A stretch of DNA of 49,235 bases, taken from positions 1 to 49,235 of the forward strand of contig CBHCZH010000006.1 in assembly GCA_965977975.1 (NCBI GenBank), written 5' to 3'. Below, piece after piece: positions 6,099-14,100 of this stretch. Source of the DNA: Croceibacterium_A sp965977975. GTDB taxonomy: Bacteria > Pseudomonadota > Alphaproteobacteria > Sphingomonadales > Sphingomonadaceae. The first letter of the stretch is position 1. Each line of letters begins with the position of its first letter. Made by a program: the position numbers and the translations under genes. The notes under the pieces are model-generated. The model searched no databases and was not told the DNA's origin. It saw only the letters and a list, made by a program, of their open reading frames with translations.

Positions 6099-6689
6099 AT
6101 GTCCACCCGCCCTTCGACAAGCTCAGGACAGGCCAAGCCCGTCACCGAAGCCTCGGTCGAGATCGGCGTCGATGGCCGGTTGCGCGTCAGTTACCGGGAA
6201 GTGCCGGGGGGCCGGGATCGGTCGGCGCCGCCGTCGCTCGGCGAGTGCATCGCGGCGCTTGCCCGGTACCGCCATCGCGCGCTGACGCCCGAGCGGCATC
6301 GGGCGGTGCTGGCGGCGTTCGCGGCGTGCGGGGTGGACTTGCGCGGGGCTCGGCGAGGGGGTGCGGCCGGCTCGCAAGGCGACGGTTTCCGCTCCGGCAA
6401 GGCGACACTTCGCGCTCCGCAAGGCGACACTTCTAGCCCGGCAAGGCGACACTTTCGCGGCCAAGGCGACACTTTTGCGCCGCAAGGCGACGGTTTCGGA
6501 GCGATTTACCCGTGCACCGTGTCACAAGCGTCAACCCTGTCACCTCACCAGCCGATCCGGGGCGCAAAAGGGCGTTTGCCGGATGAGTCCGCGGAGAACC
6601 CCCGGGTCTCTATCCCCGGCGTCGCCAGCGGGGCAGCCCGAGTCGGAAATGCGACGAAGCGCGGAACCTGTGTGACCAATCAAGGTTAA
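6099..6689 (+). CDS. Hypothetical protein; conserved-looking N-terminal third, repeat-derived C-terminus
   Basis: ATG 6099 lies six bases after AGGAGA. Residues about 20-95 look like real coding sequence (VEIGVDGRLRVSYREV, then SLGECIAALARYRHRALTPE and HRAVLAAFAACGVDLR, probably helical). From about residue 93 the frame runs through a tandem DNA repeat (6375-6497) whose period is not a multiple of three, so the protein sequence there is not conserved and the true end may differ. A CCTTCGACAAGCTCAGGACA sequence near the start (6111-6130) is of a type I associate with dispersed repeats in sphingomonad genomes. I do not recognise the family. Confidence 0.45.
   Translation: MSTRPSTSSGQAKPVTEASVEIGVDGRLRVSYREVPGGRDRSAPPSLGECIAALARYRHRALTPERHRAVLAAFAACGVDLRGARRGGAAGSQGDGFRSGKATLRAPQGDTSSPARRHFRGQGDTFAPQGDGFGAIYPCTVSQASTLSPHQPIRGAKGRLPDESAENPRVSIPGVASGAARVGNATKRGTCVTNQG
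6375..6497 (+). repeat. Six tandem copies of a CAAGGCGACACTT unit, iteron-like
   Basis: CAAGGCGAC begins at 6375, 6398, 6420, 6442, 6462 and 6483, spacing 23, 22, 22, 20 and 21 bases, about two helical turns. The four inner copies continue ACTT; the first and last both continue GGTTTC, so the array is symmetrical in variant type. The period is not a multiple of three, so selection would be on DNA or RNA and not on protein. Confidence 0.8.
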
Positions 6690-6698
6690 CAACCTCGA

Positions 6699-6728
6699 CC
6701 GCGCCCTCGCACCCCCTTGAGGGCGCGG
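6699..6728. terminator. Strong hairpin downstream of the repeat-bearing gene
   Basis: CCGCGCCCTC and GAGGGCGCGG are perfect 10-base arms around a 10-base loop, ten bases after the stop of the preceding gene. A T5 run occurs only further on at 6773-6777. Confidence 0.5.
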
Positions 6729-6825
6729 CAACCCGCAAGGGCCTTCGGGTGCGCGTTGCGGCGAGGGTTCGGTTTTTGATTGTCGCGGCCGGCGCGAGCC
6801 TGCCCGAATGCCGGACGTTTGTAGA

Positions 6826-6966
6826 ATGACCGATAAGCGGACCGAAATGCCTCCCTCGCTCGAACAGGCGCAGGCCGAGCTGCGCGAGAGCTTCGACAGC
6901 GCAAGGAAGCTCGTCGAACGCACCCGCTTCCTGCTAGGCGGCGAGCCGGACGGCGAAAAGGCCTGA
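6826..6966 (+). CDS. Small hypothetical protein, 46 residues
   Basis: A short frame starting MTDKRTEMPPSLEQAQAELR and ending LLGGEPDGEKA. Third positions are strongly G/C and the sequence reads as an amphipathic, charged helix, so it looks coding. An in-frame stop lies directly before the ATG and no clear ribosome binding site is seen; ATG 6847 is an alternative. A hairpin follows its stop. The family is not recognised. Confidence 0.45.
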   Translation: MTDKRTEMPPSLEQAQAELRESFDSARKLVERTRFLLGGEPDGEKA

Positions 6967-6974
6967 AGGACGCC

Positions 6975-6991
6975 GGGCGGCCGGACCGCCC
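6975..6991. terminator. Short G/C hairpin after the small gene
   Basis: GGGCGG-CCGGA-CCGCCC, nine bases after the stop of the 46-residue gene and before the receptor gene. Candidate terminator without a T-run. Confidence 0.35.
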
Positions 6992-7159
6992 GTATAGCAT
7001 GGCGTCGGAGCGGGCGCTCGGCGGCGCGTGTCTTTTCGCAAAAAAATCTGCCGCGCGGTGAAGCACTTGGTGCGCTGTCGCGGAACTGAAACCAGTCCGC
7101 AATTTCCCTGAAATGCGCAGGCGCCAGCGGCCGCCGCGACAATCATGAGGGAAACCACC

Positions 7160-9439
7160 ATGCGCTCTTTCGCCGCCATTCTGCTTGCTTCGACTTGCCT
7201 CGTCGTCGCGCCCGCCCAGGCCCAGGACGAGGCCGATTGGGAGGGCGAGGAGGTTGCCGCCGCCGGGGACGCGGCGGGCGGCGACGATCCTGTGATCGTG
7301 GTGTTCGGCCGCGGCGAGACGCGCCAGGTGCAGGAGCTCGAGAACGCGGACCTGACGATCCTCACTCCCGGTACCAGCCCGCTCAAGGCGATCGAGAAGC
7401 TGCCGAGCGTCAACGTGCAGAACTCGGACCCGTTCGGGGCTTACGAATGGTCGCAGCGGGTCTCGATCCGCAGCTTCAACCAGAACCAGATCGGCCACAA
7501 CTTCGACGGCATCCCGCTCGGCGACATGAGCTACGGCAACCATAACGGCCTGCACCTGTCGCGCGCGGTCAGCCCGGAGAACGTCGGCAGCGTAGTGGTC
7601 AGCCAGGGCGCCGGCTCGATCGGCGCGCAGGCGACCAACAACCTCGGCGGCACGATCGAGACCTTCTCGATCGATCCCGACGCGCAGTTCAACGCGATGG
7701 CGAGCGGGACCTACGGCAGCGACGACACCTGGCGGGTTTTCGGCCGGCTCGGCGGCGCCAGCGCGGGCGGAGTGCGCGGGTTCGTCTCCTACGCCTACGC
7801 GAGCACCGACAAGTGGCGCGGCGAAGGCCTGCAGACCCAGCACCTGGTCAACGCCAAGGTGGTCGTGCCGGTCGACACCGCCGAGCTCGACTTGTGGCTC
7901 AGCTATTCGGACCGCCGCGAGCAGGACTACCAGGACATGTCGCTCGAGATGATCGAGCGGCTCGGCTGGCGCTGGGACAACACCTTCTCCGACTATGCAC
8001 GCGCGATCCTCTACGCGGACATCGCCAACAACCGAGGCGACACCGGCGCGCCCGTCTCCAACCCGGCGGCGGGCACGGTCTATCCCGACAACGTGCGCGG
8101 GCCCGACGATGCCTATTACGATGCCTCGGGCCTCAGGAAGGACGCGCTCGCCGCGCTCGGCCTGACCGCCCCGGTCGGCGACAACGTCGAGGTTAGGCTC
8201 AAGGGTTACTACCACCACGACGAAGGGGTCGGCACCTGGGCGACGCCTTACGTGCCGAGCCCGAATGCGCCGATCTCGATGCGCACGACCGAATACGACA
8301 TGGACCGCTTCGGCGCGTTCGGCAGCGTCCAGGTCGAGCTCGGCATGAACGAGCTGACCGCCGGGTTCTGGGCCGAGAAGAACGAGTTCAACCAGGCGCG
8401 CCGGTTCCACGCCCATCCGAGCCGCACCGAGCCGCTCGATTACCGCAAGTATCCGGACAGCGCGTTCTTCACCCAGTGGTGGTTCGATTACACCACCCAC
8501 ACGCTGCAGTACTACGTGCAGGACCGCATCGAGCTCGGCGACCTGACGCTCAATGTCGGGTGGAAGGGCTTCCAGGTCGAGAACAAGGCGAATGCGCTCA
8601 TCGCCGGCGGCTTCCCGGAAGGAGAGCTCGAGGCCACGGACTGGTTCCAGCCGCACGCCGGCTTTGCCTGGGACGTGACCGACGAAGCGCAGTTGTTCGG
8701 CGGCTTCACCCAAGTCACCCGCGCCTTCATCACCGCCAACGGCGGCCCGTTCGGCACCACCGCCGCCGCGTTCGCGCTGTTCAAGGACGAGATCAAACCG
8801 GAATCGTCGGACACCTACGAGCTCGGCCTGCGCTATGCCGACGGACCGTTCAACGGCGTGCTCGGCGCCTACTACGTCAAGTTCCACGACCGCCTGCTCG
8901 GCATCCGCACCGGCCCCGACATCCAGGGCAACCCGAGCATCCTGCAGAACGTCGGCTCGGTCGAGACTTACGGGTTCGAAGCCGCCGGCAACCTGCGGCT
9001 GGGCATGGGCTTCGGGCTTTATGCGGCCTACAGCTACATCCACGCCGAATACGCCGACGACGTGATCAACCGCTCGGGCGAGCTGGTCGCGGCGACCGAC
9101 GGCAAGACGGTGGTCGACGTGCCGCGGCACATGATCGATGCCGAGCTCACTTACGAGAGCGACTTCGGGTTCTTCGGCCGGATCGGCGTCGGCTACATGT
9201 CGCGGCGCTACTACTCGTATCTCAACGACGCTTCGGTGCCGGGCCGCACGCTCGTCGAGGCGACGATCGGCTATCGGATCACCGAGAACTTCGAGGTTCA
9301 GCTCAACGGCAGCAACCTCACCGACGAGGACTACGTCAGCACGGTCGGCTCGGCGGGGCTCAGCAACAGCGGCGACGGCCAGACGCTGCTGATCGGCGCG
9401 CCGCGGCAGCTCTTCGCCACGCTGCGGATGACCTACTGA
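7160..9439 (+). CDS. TonB-dependent outer-membrane receptor
   Basis: This 759-residue protein begins with a signal peptide (MRSFAAILLASTCLVVAPAQ). ATG 7160 was preferred to 7145 because it gives a normal signal peptide and has GAGGGA upstream. A TonB-box-like DPVIVVFGRG follows, then the plug domain (SPLKAIEKLPSVNVQ, VSIRSFNQNQIG, FDGIPLGDMSYGNHNG, NNLGGTIETFS) and a beta-barrel ending LFATLRMTY with the usual terminal aromatic residue. It imports a substrate across the outer membrane using the TonB-ExbBD energy system. The next gene, a secreted phosphodiesterase, overlaps its stop by one base (TGATG), so the substrate is probably a phosphorylated compound or a product of phosphodiester cleavage. 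That link is inferred from the operon only. Confidence 0.93.
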   Translation: MRSFAAILLASTCLVVAPAQAQDEADWEGEEVAAAGDAAGGDDPVIVVFGRGETRQVQELENADLTILTPGTSPLKAIEKLPSVNVQNSDPFGAYEWSQRVSIRSFNQNQIGHNFDGIPLGDMSYGNHNGLHLSRAVSPENVGSVVVSQGAGSIGAQATNNLGGTIETFSIDPDAQFNAMASGTYGSDDTWRVFGRLGGASAGGVRGFVSYAYASTDKWRGEGLQTQHLVNAKVVVPVDTAELDLWLSYSDRREQDYQDMSLEMIERLGWRWDNTFSDYARAILYADIANNRGDTGAPVSNPAAGTVYPDNVRGPDDAYYDASGLRKDALAALGLTAPVGDNVEVRLKGYYHHDEGVGTWATPYVPSPNAPISMRTTEYDMDRFGAFGSVQVELGMNELTAGFWAEKNEFNQARRFHAHPSRTEPLDYRKYPDSAFFTQWWFDYTTHTLQYYVQDRIELGDLTLNVGWKGFQVENKANALIAGGFPEGELEATDWFQPHAGFAWDVTDEAQLFGGFTQVTRAFITANGGPFGTTAAAFALFKDEIKPESSDTYELGLRYADGPFNGVLGAYYVKFHDRLLGIRTGPDIQGNPSILQNVGSVETYGFEAAGNLRLGMGFGLYAAYSYIHAEYADDVINRSGELVAATDGKTVVDVPRHMIDAELTYESDFGFFGRIGVGYMSRRYYSYLNDASVPGRTLVEATIGYRITENFEVQLNGSNLTDEDYVSTVGSAGLSNSGDGQTLLIGAPRQLFATLRMTY

Positions 9440-10785
9440 TGCGCGGGCATCGCTGCTGCCTGGCCGCTCTGCTCGCGTTCGCGCTGCCGCTGTCGGCGGC
9501 GCGGGCCGAGCCGGTCCTGTTGATCTCGATCGACGGCTTGCAGCCGGCCGACGTGATCGAGGCCGAACGGCGCGGGCTCGAGATCCCGAACCTGCGCCGC
9601 TTCGTGCGCGAAGGGTCCTATGCGACGGGTGTCGTCGGCGTGCTGCCGACGGTGACTTACCCCAGCCACACGACGCTGGTGACCGGCACGTCGCCGGCGC
9701 GGCACGGGATCGTCGGCAACACCACCTTCGATCCGACGCAGATCAACGCCGGCGGCTGGTACTGGTACGCGAGCGACATCAAGGTGCCGACGCTGTGGGA
9801 CGCGGCGAAGCGGGCCGGGCACAGCACGGCCAGCGTGCATTGGCCGGTCACGGTCGGGCTCGGCGCGATCGACTGGAACCTGCCGCAAGTCTGGCGCAGC
9901 GGCCATGGCGACGACGCCAAGCTGGTCGCGGCGCTGTCGACGCCGGGGCTGCTTCCCGAGCTCGAAGGCGCGCTCGGGACCTATGCGCCGGGTATCAACG
10001 AGGAGATCGATGGCGACGAAACCCGCGGTCGCTTCGTCGCCGAGATCATCGCGCGCAAGAAGCCCTATTTCACGACCGCCTATCTGACCGCGCTGGACCA
10101 CGAGCAGCATGCGAAAGGCCCCGGCTCGCCCGAAGCGCATGCGATCCTCGAGCGGATCGATGCGATCGTTGGCCGGCTGGTTGCCGCGCAGCTCGCGGCG
10201 CATCCCGACAGCGTAATCGCGGTGGTCAGCGACCACGGCTTCTCGCCGACCACGACCGAAGTGAACTTCTACAAGGCGTTCATCGATGCCGGCCTGATCA
10301 CGCTCGGTCCGGACGGCAAGATCGCGAGCTGGGAAGCGGAACCGTGGACGTCCGGCGGGTCGGTCGCGGTGATGCTCGCGCGCCCTGACGACAAGGCGCT
10401 CGAAACCCGGGTCAGGGAGCTGCTCGACCGGCTCAAAGCCGACCCGGCGATGCGCATCGGCGCGATCGCGGACCGCGCCGAGATCGCGCGCATGGGCGGC
10501 AATCCCGAGGCCGCGTTCTACCTCGACCTGATGCCCGATGCGAACTCGGGCGGGTTCAAGGGAGCGCAAGCCGCGCTCAGCGGACCGGCGGGGAGCAAGG
10601 GCATGCACGGGTTCTTCCCGGCAGCGCCGTTCATGCGCTCGACCTTCATGGTCATGGGGCGCGGCATCCCCGCCGGCCGGTCGCTCGGCGAGATCGACAT
10701 GCGCGCAATCGCGCCGACCCTGGCCGGAATCCTCGAGGTTCCGTTCGAGACCGCGGAAATGCCGGCGGTCGGCTTGTCGGATTGA
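9439..10785 (+). CDS. Secreted nucleotide pyrophosphatase/phosphodiesterase (alkaline phosphatase superfamily)
   Basis: This 448-residue protein has a signal peptide (LAALLAFALPLSAARA). Metal-site and catalytic motifs of the NPP family are present: D32 in LLISIDGL, the nucleophile Thr73 in PTVTYPSHTTLVTG, LDHEQHAKGP and VVSDHGFSPT, with MHGFFP near the end. NPP enzymes hydrolyse nucleotide pyrophosphates, nucleotide-sugars or phosphodiesters using two zinc ions. It is predicted periplasmic or exported. Its ATG overlaps the stop of the TonB-dependent receptor, so the pair probably scavenges phosphate or nucleoside compounds. A strong hairpin follows the stop at 10793. Confidence 0.9.
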   Translation: MRGHRCCLAALLAFALPLSAARAEPVLLISIDGLQPADVIEAERRGLEIPNLRRFVREGSYATGVVGVLPTVTYPSHTTLVTGTSPARHGIVGNTTFDPTQINAGGWYWYASDIKVPTLWDAAKRAGHSTASVHWPVTVGLGAIDWNLPQVWRSGHGDDAKLVAALSTPGLLPELEGALGTYAPGINEEIDGDETRGRFVAEIIARKKPYFTTAYLTALDHEQHAKGPGSPEAHAILERIDAIVGRLVAAQLAAHPDSVIAVVSDHGFSPTTTEVNFYKAFIDAGLITLGPDGKIASWEAEPWTSGGSVAVMLARPDDKALETRVRELLDRLKADPAMRIGAIADRAEIARMGGNPEAAFYLDLMPDANSGGFKGAQAALSGPAGSKGMHGFFPAAPFMRSTFMVMGRGIPAGRSLGEIDMRAIAPTLAGILEVPFETAEMPAVGLSD

Positions 10786-10792
10786 GCGCGCT

Positions 10793-10827
10793 GCAGCCCC
10801 AGCTGCCGGGGGGACGGCTGGGGCTGC
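10793..10827 (+). terminator. Long hairpin after the phosphodiesterase gene
   Basis: GCAGCCCCAGC and GCTGGGGCTGC are perfect 11-base arms around a 13-base loop, seven bases after the stop. The stem is followed by A8 and not T8, so the orientation is odd for an intrinsic terminator of the + strand. Confidence 0.5.
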
Positions 10828-10835
10828 AAAAAAAA

Positions 10836-10904
10836 CATTTTCCTACAGCCCCCCTTCTGAGTCATATCCTGGCCGATTCGCGTTTTGTTCTGCTCGCCAG
10901 GAGA
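10836..10904 (+). repeat. Conserved 5' leader element, copy 2
   Basis: Block 1 (10836-10854) is identical to 6025-6043. Block 2 (10883-10904) matches 6071-6092 with one change. Sequence between the blocks is different but of nearly equal length. As in copy 1, block 2 supplies an AGGAGA before an ATG (10913). Confidence 0.65.
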
Positions 10905-10912
10905 CCTCACCT

Positions 10913-11125
10913 ATGCGCAACCACACAACGGCACAGCCACCCGCGGCGAGCTGCTGCCGCCGGTCGAGTCGAGGACTGGGATGCCGTTCGTCGATGGTGA
11001 AGGTCCCTTGGCAGCGGCCCGGCGCCGCACTGCCCAAATGGGCCGCCGGGGGCGCATTCCGAGCCGCAGCTGCGGCACCCCGCCTGGCAAGCGCCGACGC
11101 GCAAAGGCCTGAATGCTTTTTATAA
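10913..11125 (+). CDS. Possible small protein after leader copy 2 (doubtful)
   Basis: ATG 10913 lies eight bases after AGGAGA of the leader element and opens a 70-residue frame (MRNHTTAQPPAAS to DAQRPECFL). Composition is Arg/Ala/Pro-rich and the neighbouring frame is equally open, so coding is uncertain. It could be a decayed gene or the spacer between the leader and the large RTX gene. It shows no convincing similarity to the gene after leader copy 1. Confidence 0.2.
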   Translation: MRNHTTAQPPAASCCRRSSRGLGCRSSMVKVPWQRPGAALPKWAAGGAFRAAAAAPRLASADAQRPECFL

Positions 11126-11178
11126 TGTCGTAAGGAATGGGCCCTAGTCGGCTCAAGAATACTGGGGGGGGAAAGTAG

Positions 11179-14100
11179 ATGGCCGTATATTCGCGCTCGG
11201 GGACCGAGTTCACGCTCAATACGTCGACCACTGGCGAGCAGTTCCAGCCATCCGTGGCCGGTTTCGCCGGCGGCGGCTTCGTCGTCGTATGGACGACCAC
11301 TGACACCACCCAGGATGGCAGCGGCCGAGCCATCAAGTTCCAGCTTTACGATGCCGCCGGCCTGCCGGTCGGGGGCGAGATCCTGGTCAACAGCGCCACC
11401 ACGCTCGACCAGCGGGCGGCCAGCGTCACGGTGCTCGATTCGGGCAATTTCCTGGTCACCTGGGAAACCACCGACACGACCCAGGACGGGGCCGGCACGG
11501 CGATCAAGGCGCAGCTGTTCAGCGGTGCGGGCGTGGCGATCGGCAGCGAGTTCCTCGTCAACACCAACACCACGGCTAATCAGACCAACTCGACCGTGAC
11601 GGCGCTTGCCGACGGCGGCTTCGTCGTTGCCTGGCAGACTTCGGACAGCACGCAGGACGGCAACGCCAGCGCGATCAAGGCCCAGCGCTACGACGCCGGC
11701 GGCCTGGCGGTCGGCGGCGAGTTCCTCGTCAATCCGATGTGGATGGGCGGCGAGACGATGCCCCACCTGACGGCGCTGGCGGACGGCGGGTTCCTCGCCA
11801 CCTGGACGCTGGGCAGCGGGACGAGCGCCGACATCTATGCACAGCGCTTCGACGCGAGCGGCGCCGAGGCCGGCGCCGAGTTCCGCGTCAACAGCGTGAC
11901 CGCGTTCAACCAGGACTTCGCCACCGCGACCCAGCTCGCCGACGGCCGCATCGTCGTCACCTGGGCCAGCGCGGCCAGCCTCGAGACCAGCGACGTCGAC
12001 ATCAAGGCGCGGGTCTTCTCCGCCAGCGGCGTGCCGCTCGGCGACGAGTTCACGGTCAGCACGACCAAGACCCATCCCGAGTATGGATTCCTGGTGGCCT
12101 CGACCAGGCCGCAAATCGACGAGCTGCCCGACGGCGGCTTCGTGATCACCTGGACGCACTCGGCAGGGATGGCGATCGCCAGCAGCATTCGCGGCCAGTT
12201 CTACGATGCCAACGCCGAGCGCGTCGGCGGCGAAGTCGTGGTCAGCACCGCCACCGACCGGCTCGAGGGCAACGGCGACGTCGCGGTCGACGGCCTCGGC
12301 ACGGTGTTCGCGGTCTGGGCCAGCGCCAACAGCAGCGCCTCCGACAACAACATCCGCGGCCAGTTCTTTACCTCGGAGTCGGCGCCCGTGATCACCTCGA
12401 ACGGCGGCGGCGACATCGCCGCGACGAGCGTGGTCGAGAACACCACGGCAGTCACCACCGTCAGCGCGAGCGGCGGCTCCGGCATCGTCTACACGATAGC
12501 GGGCGGTGCCGATGCAGCGCGCTTCACCATCGACGCGGCGACCGGCGCGCTCGTCTTCGCCGCCGCGCCGGACTTCGAGGTGCGCACCGACGCCGACGGC
12601 GACGGAATTTACCAGGTCGTTGTCTCCGCCAGCTCCGGCGCCCTTTCCGACCTCCAGCAGCTCGCGGTGACGGTCACCAACGTCAACGAGGGGCTGAGCT
12701 TCACGGGCGGCGCAAGCAGCTATCTCTACATCGAGAACGAAGCCGCCGCGGTCGCCACCGTCACGGCGGTCGACGCCGATGGCGATACGGTCGCCTATTC
12801 GCTTTCCGGAGCGGATGCCGCGCAATTCACGATCAGCGCTGCCGGGGTGCTCGCCTTTGCCGCTTCGCCCGATTTCGAGGCCGCGGCCGACGCCGACGGC
12901 GATCATATCTACGAGGTCACGGTGCTCGCCAGCGACGGCAGCTTCGTCGTCAGCCGCGCGCTGACGGTCGAGCTGCTCGACCAGAATGAAGGTCCGGTCA
13001 TCACCGCGCACGGCGGCGGCGACACTGCCGCGCTCACCGTGAGCGAAGGCAGCGAAGCGGTCACGTTCATGACCGTCGCCGATCCCGACCAGACGCCATC
13101 GAGCTACACGTACACTCTGTCGGGTGCCGACGCCGCGCTGTTCGCCATCCAGGACGCGACCGGCTATCTCTATTTCCTCGGTCCCCGCGATTTCGAAGCG
13201 CCCAGCGACGCGAACGGCGATGGCGTCTACGAAGTCGCAGTGACGGTCAGCGACGGTTTTGCGCCCTCCGACACGCAGGCGCTCTCGATCACCGTCGGCA
13301 ACGCCAACGAGGGACCGGTGATTGTCTCGAATGGCGGCGGGGCGTCCGCTGCGGTTGTGGTGGACGAGAACACGACTGCGGTAACCACGGTCGCGGCGAG
13401 CGATCCCGAAGGCGGCGTGAGCTATGCCATCGTGGGTGGCGCCGATGCCGCGCTGTTCGAGATCGACGCGGCCACCGGTGCGCTCGCCTTCGTCGCGGGG
13501 CCCGACCACGAGGCCCCGGCCGATGCCGACGGCGACAACGTCTACGACGTGATCGTCGGCGCGAGCGACGGTGCGCTGACCGATAGCCAGACGCTCGCCG
13601 TCTCGGTCACCAATCTCAACGACAGCGCGCCGGTCATCACTCCCTTCCAGAGCGACACGATCGTATCGGCGATGGCCGAGAACAATCCGACCTACTTCGA
13701 TTTCGGCGCGACGGATGCCGATGGCAGCACGGTCGTGTTCAGCCTGTCGGGACAGGACGCGGCCAGCCTGACGGTCGATGCCTCGACCGGGCTCGTGCAA
13801 TTCCTGACCGCGCCCGATTTCGAAGCTCCGGGAAGCGCGCAGGGCACCAACAGCTATGTCTTCGACCTGATCGCCAGCGATGGCGTGTTCAGCGACGTGC
13901 TGCACGTGACTCTCCACGTCTTCAACGTGAACGAGCCGCTGGCAATCACTTCCGACGGCGGCGGCGCGACCGCCGCGGTTGCCGTCGGTGAGAACGGCAC
14001 GGCCGTCACGACGGTCGTAGCCGCCGATCCCGATCTCACTTCGCCGACCTATTCGATCACCGGCGGCGCCGACGCCGCACGCTTCGTGATCGATGCGAGC

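Noticed and set aside
6375..6497. CRISPR array
   Set aside because: Units are 9-15 bases at about 22-base spacing, without unique spacers of constant length, and no cas genes are present.
6686..9130. An 814-codon minus-strand frame opposite the TonB-dependent receptor
   Set aside because: The plus strand encodes a complete receptor with signal peptide and barrel. The antisense product is rich in Arg, Val, Ala and Asp, as expected for a shadow in high-GC DNA.
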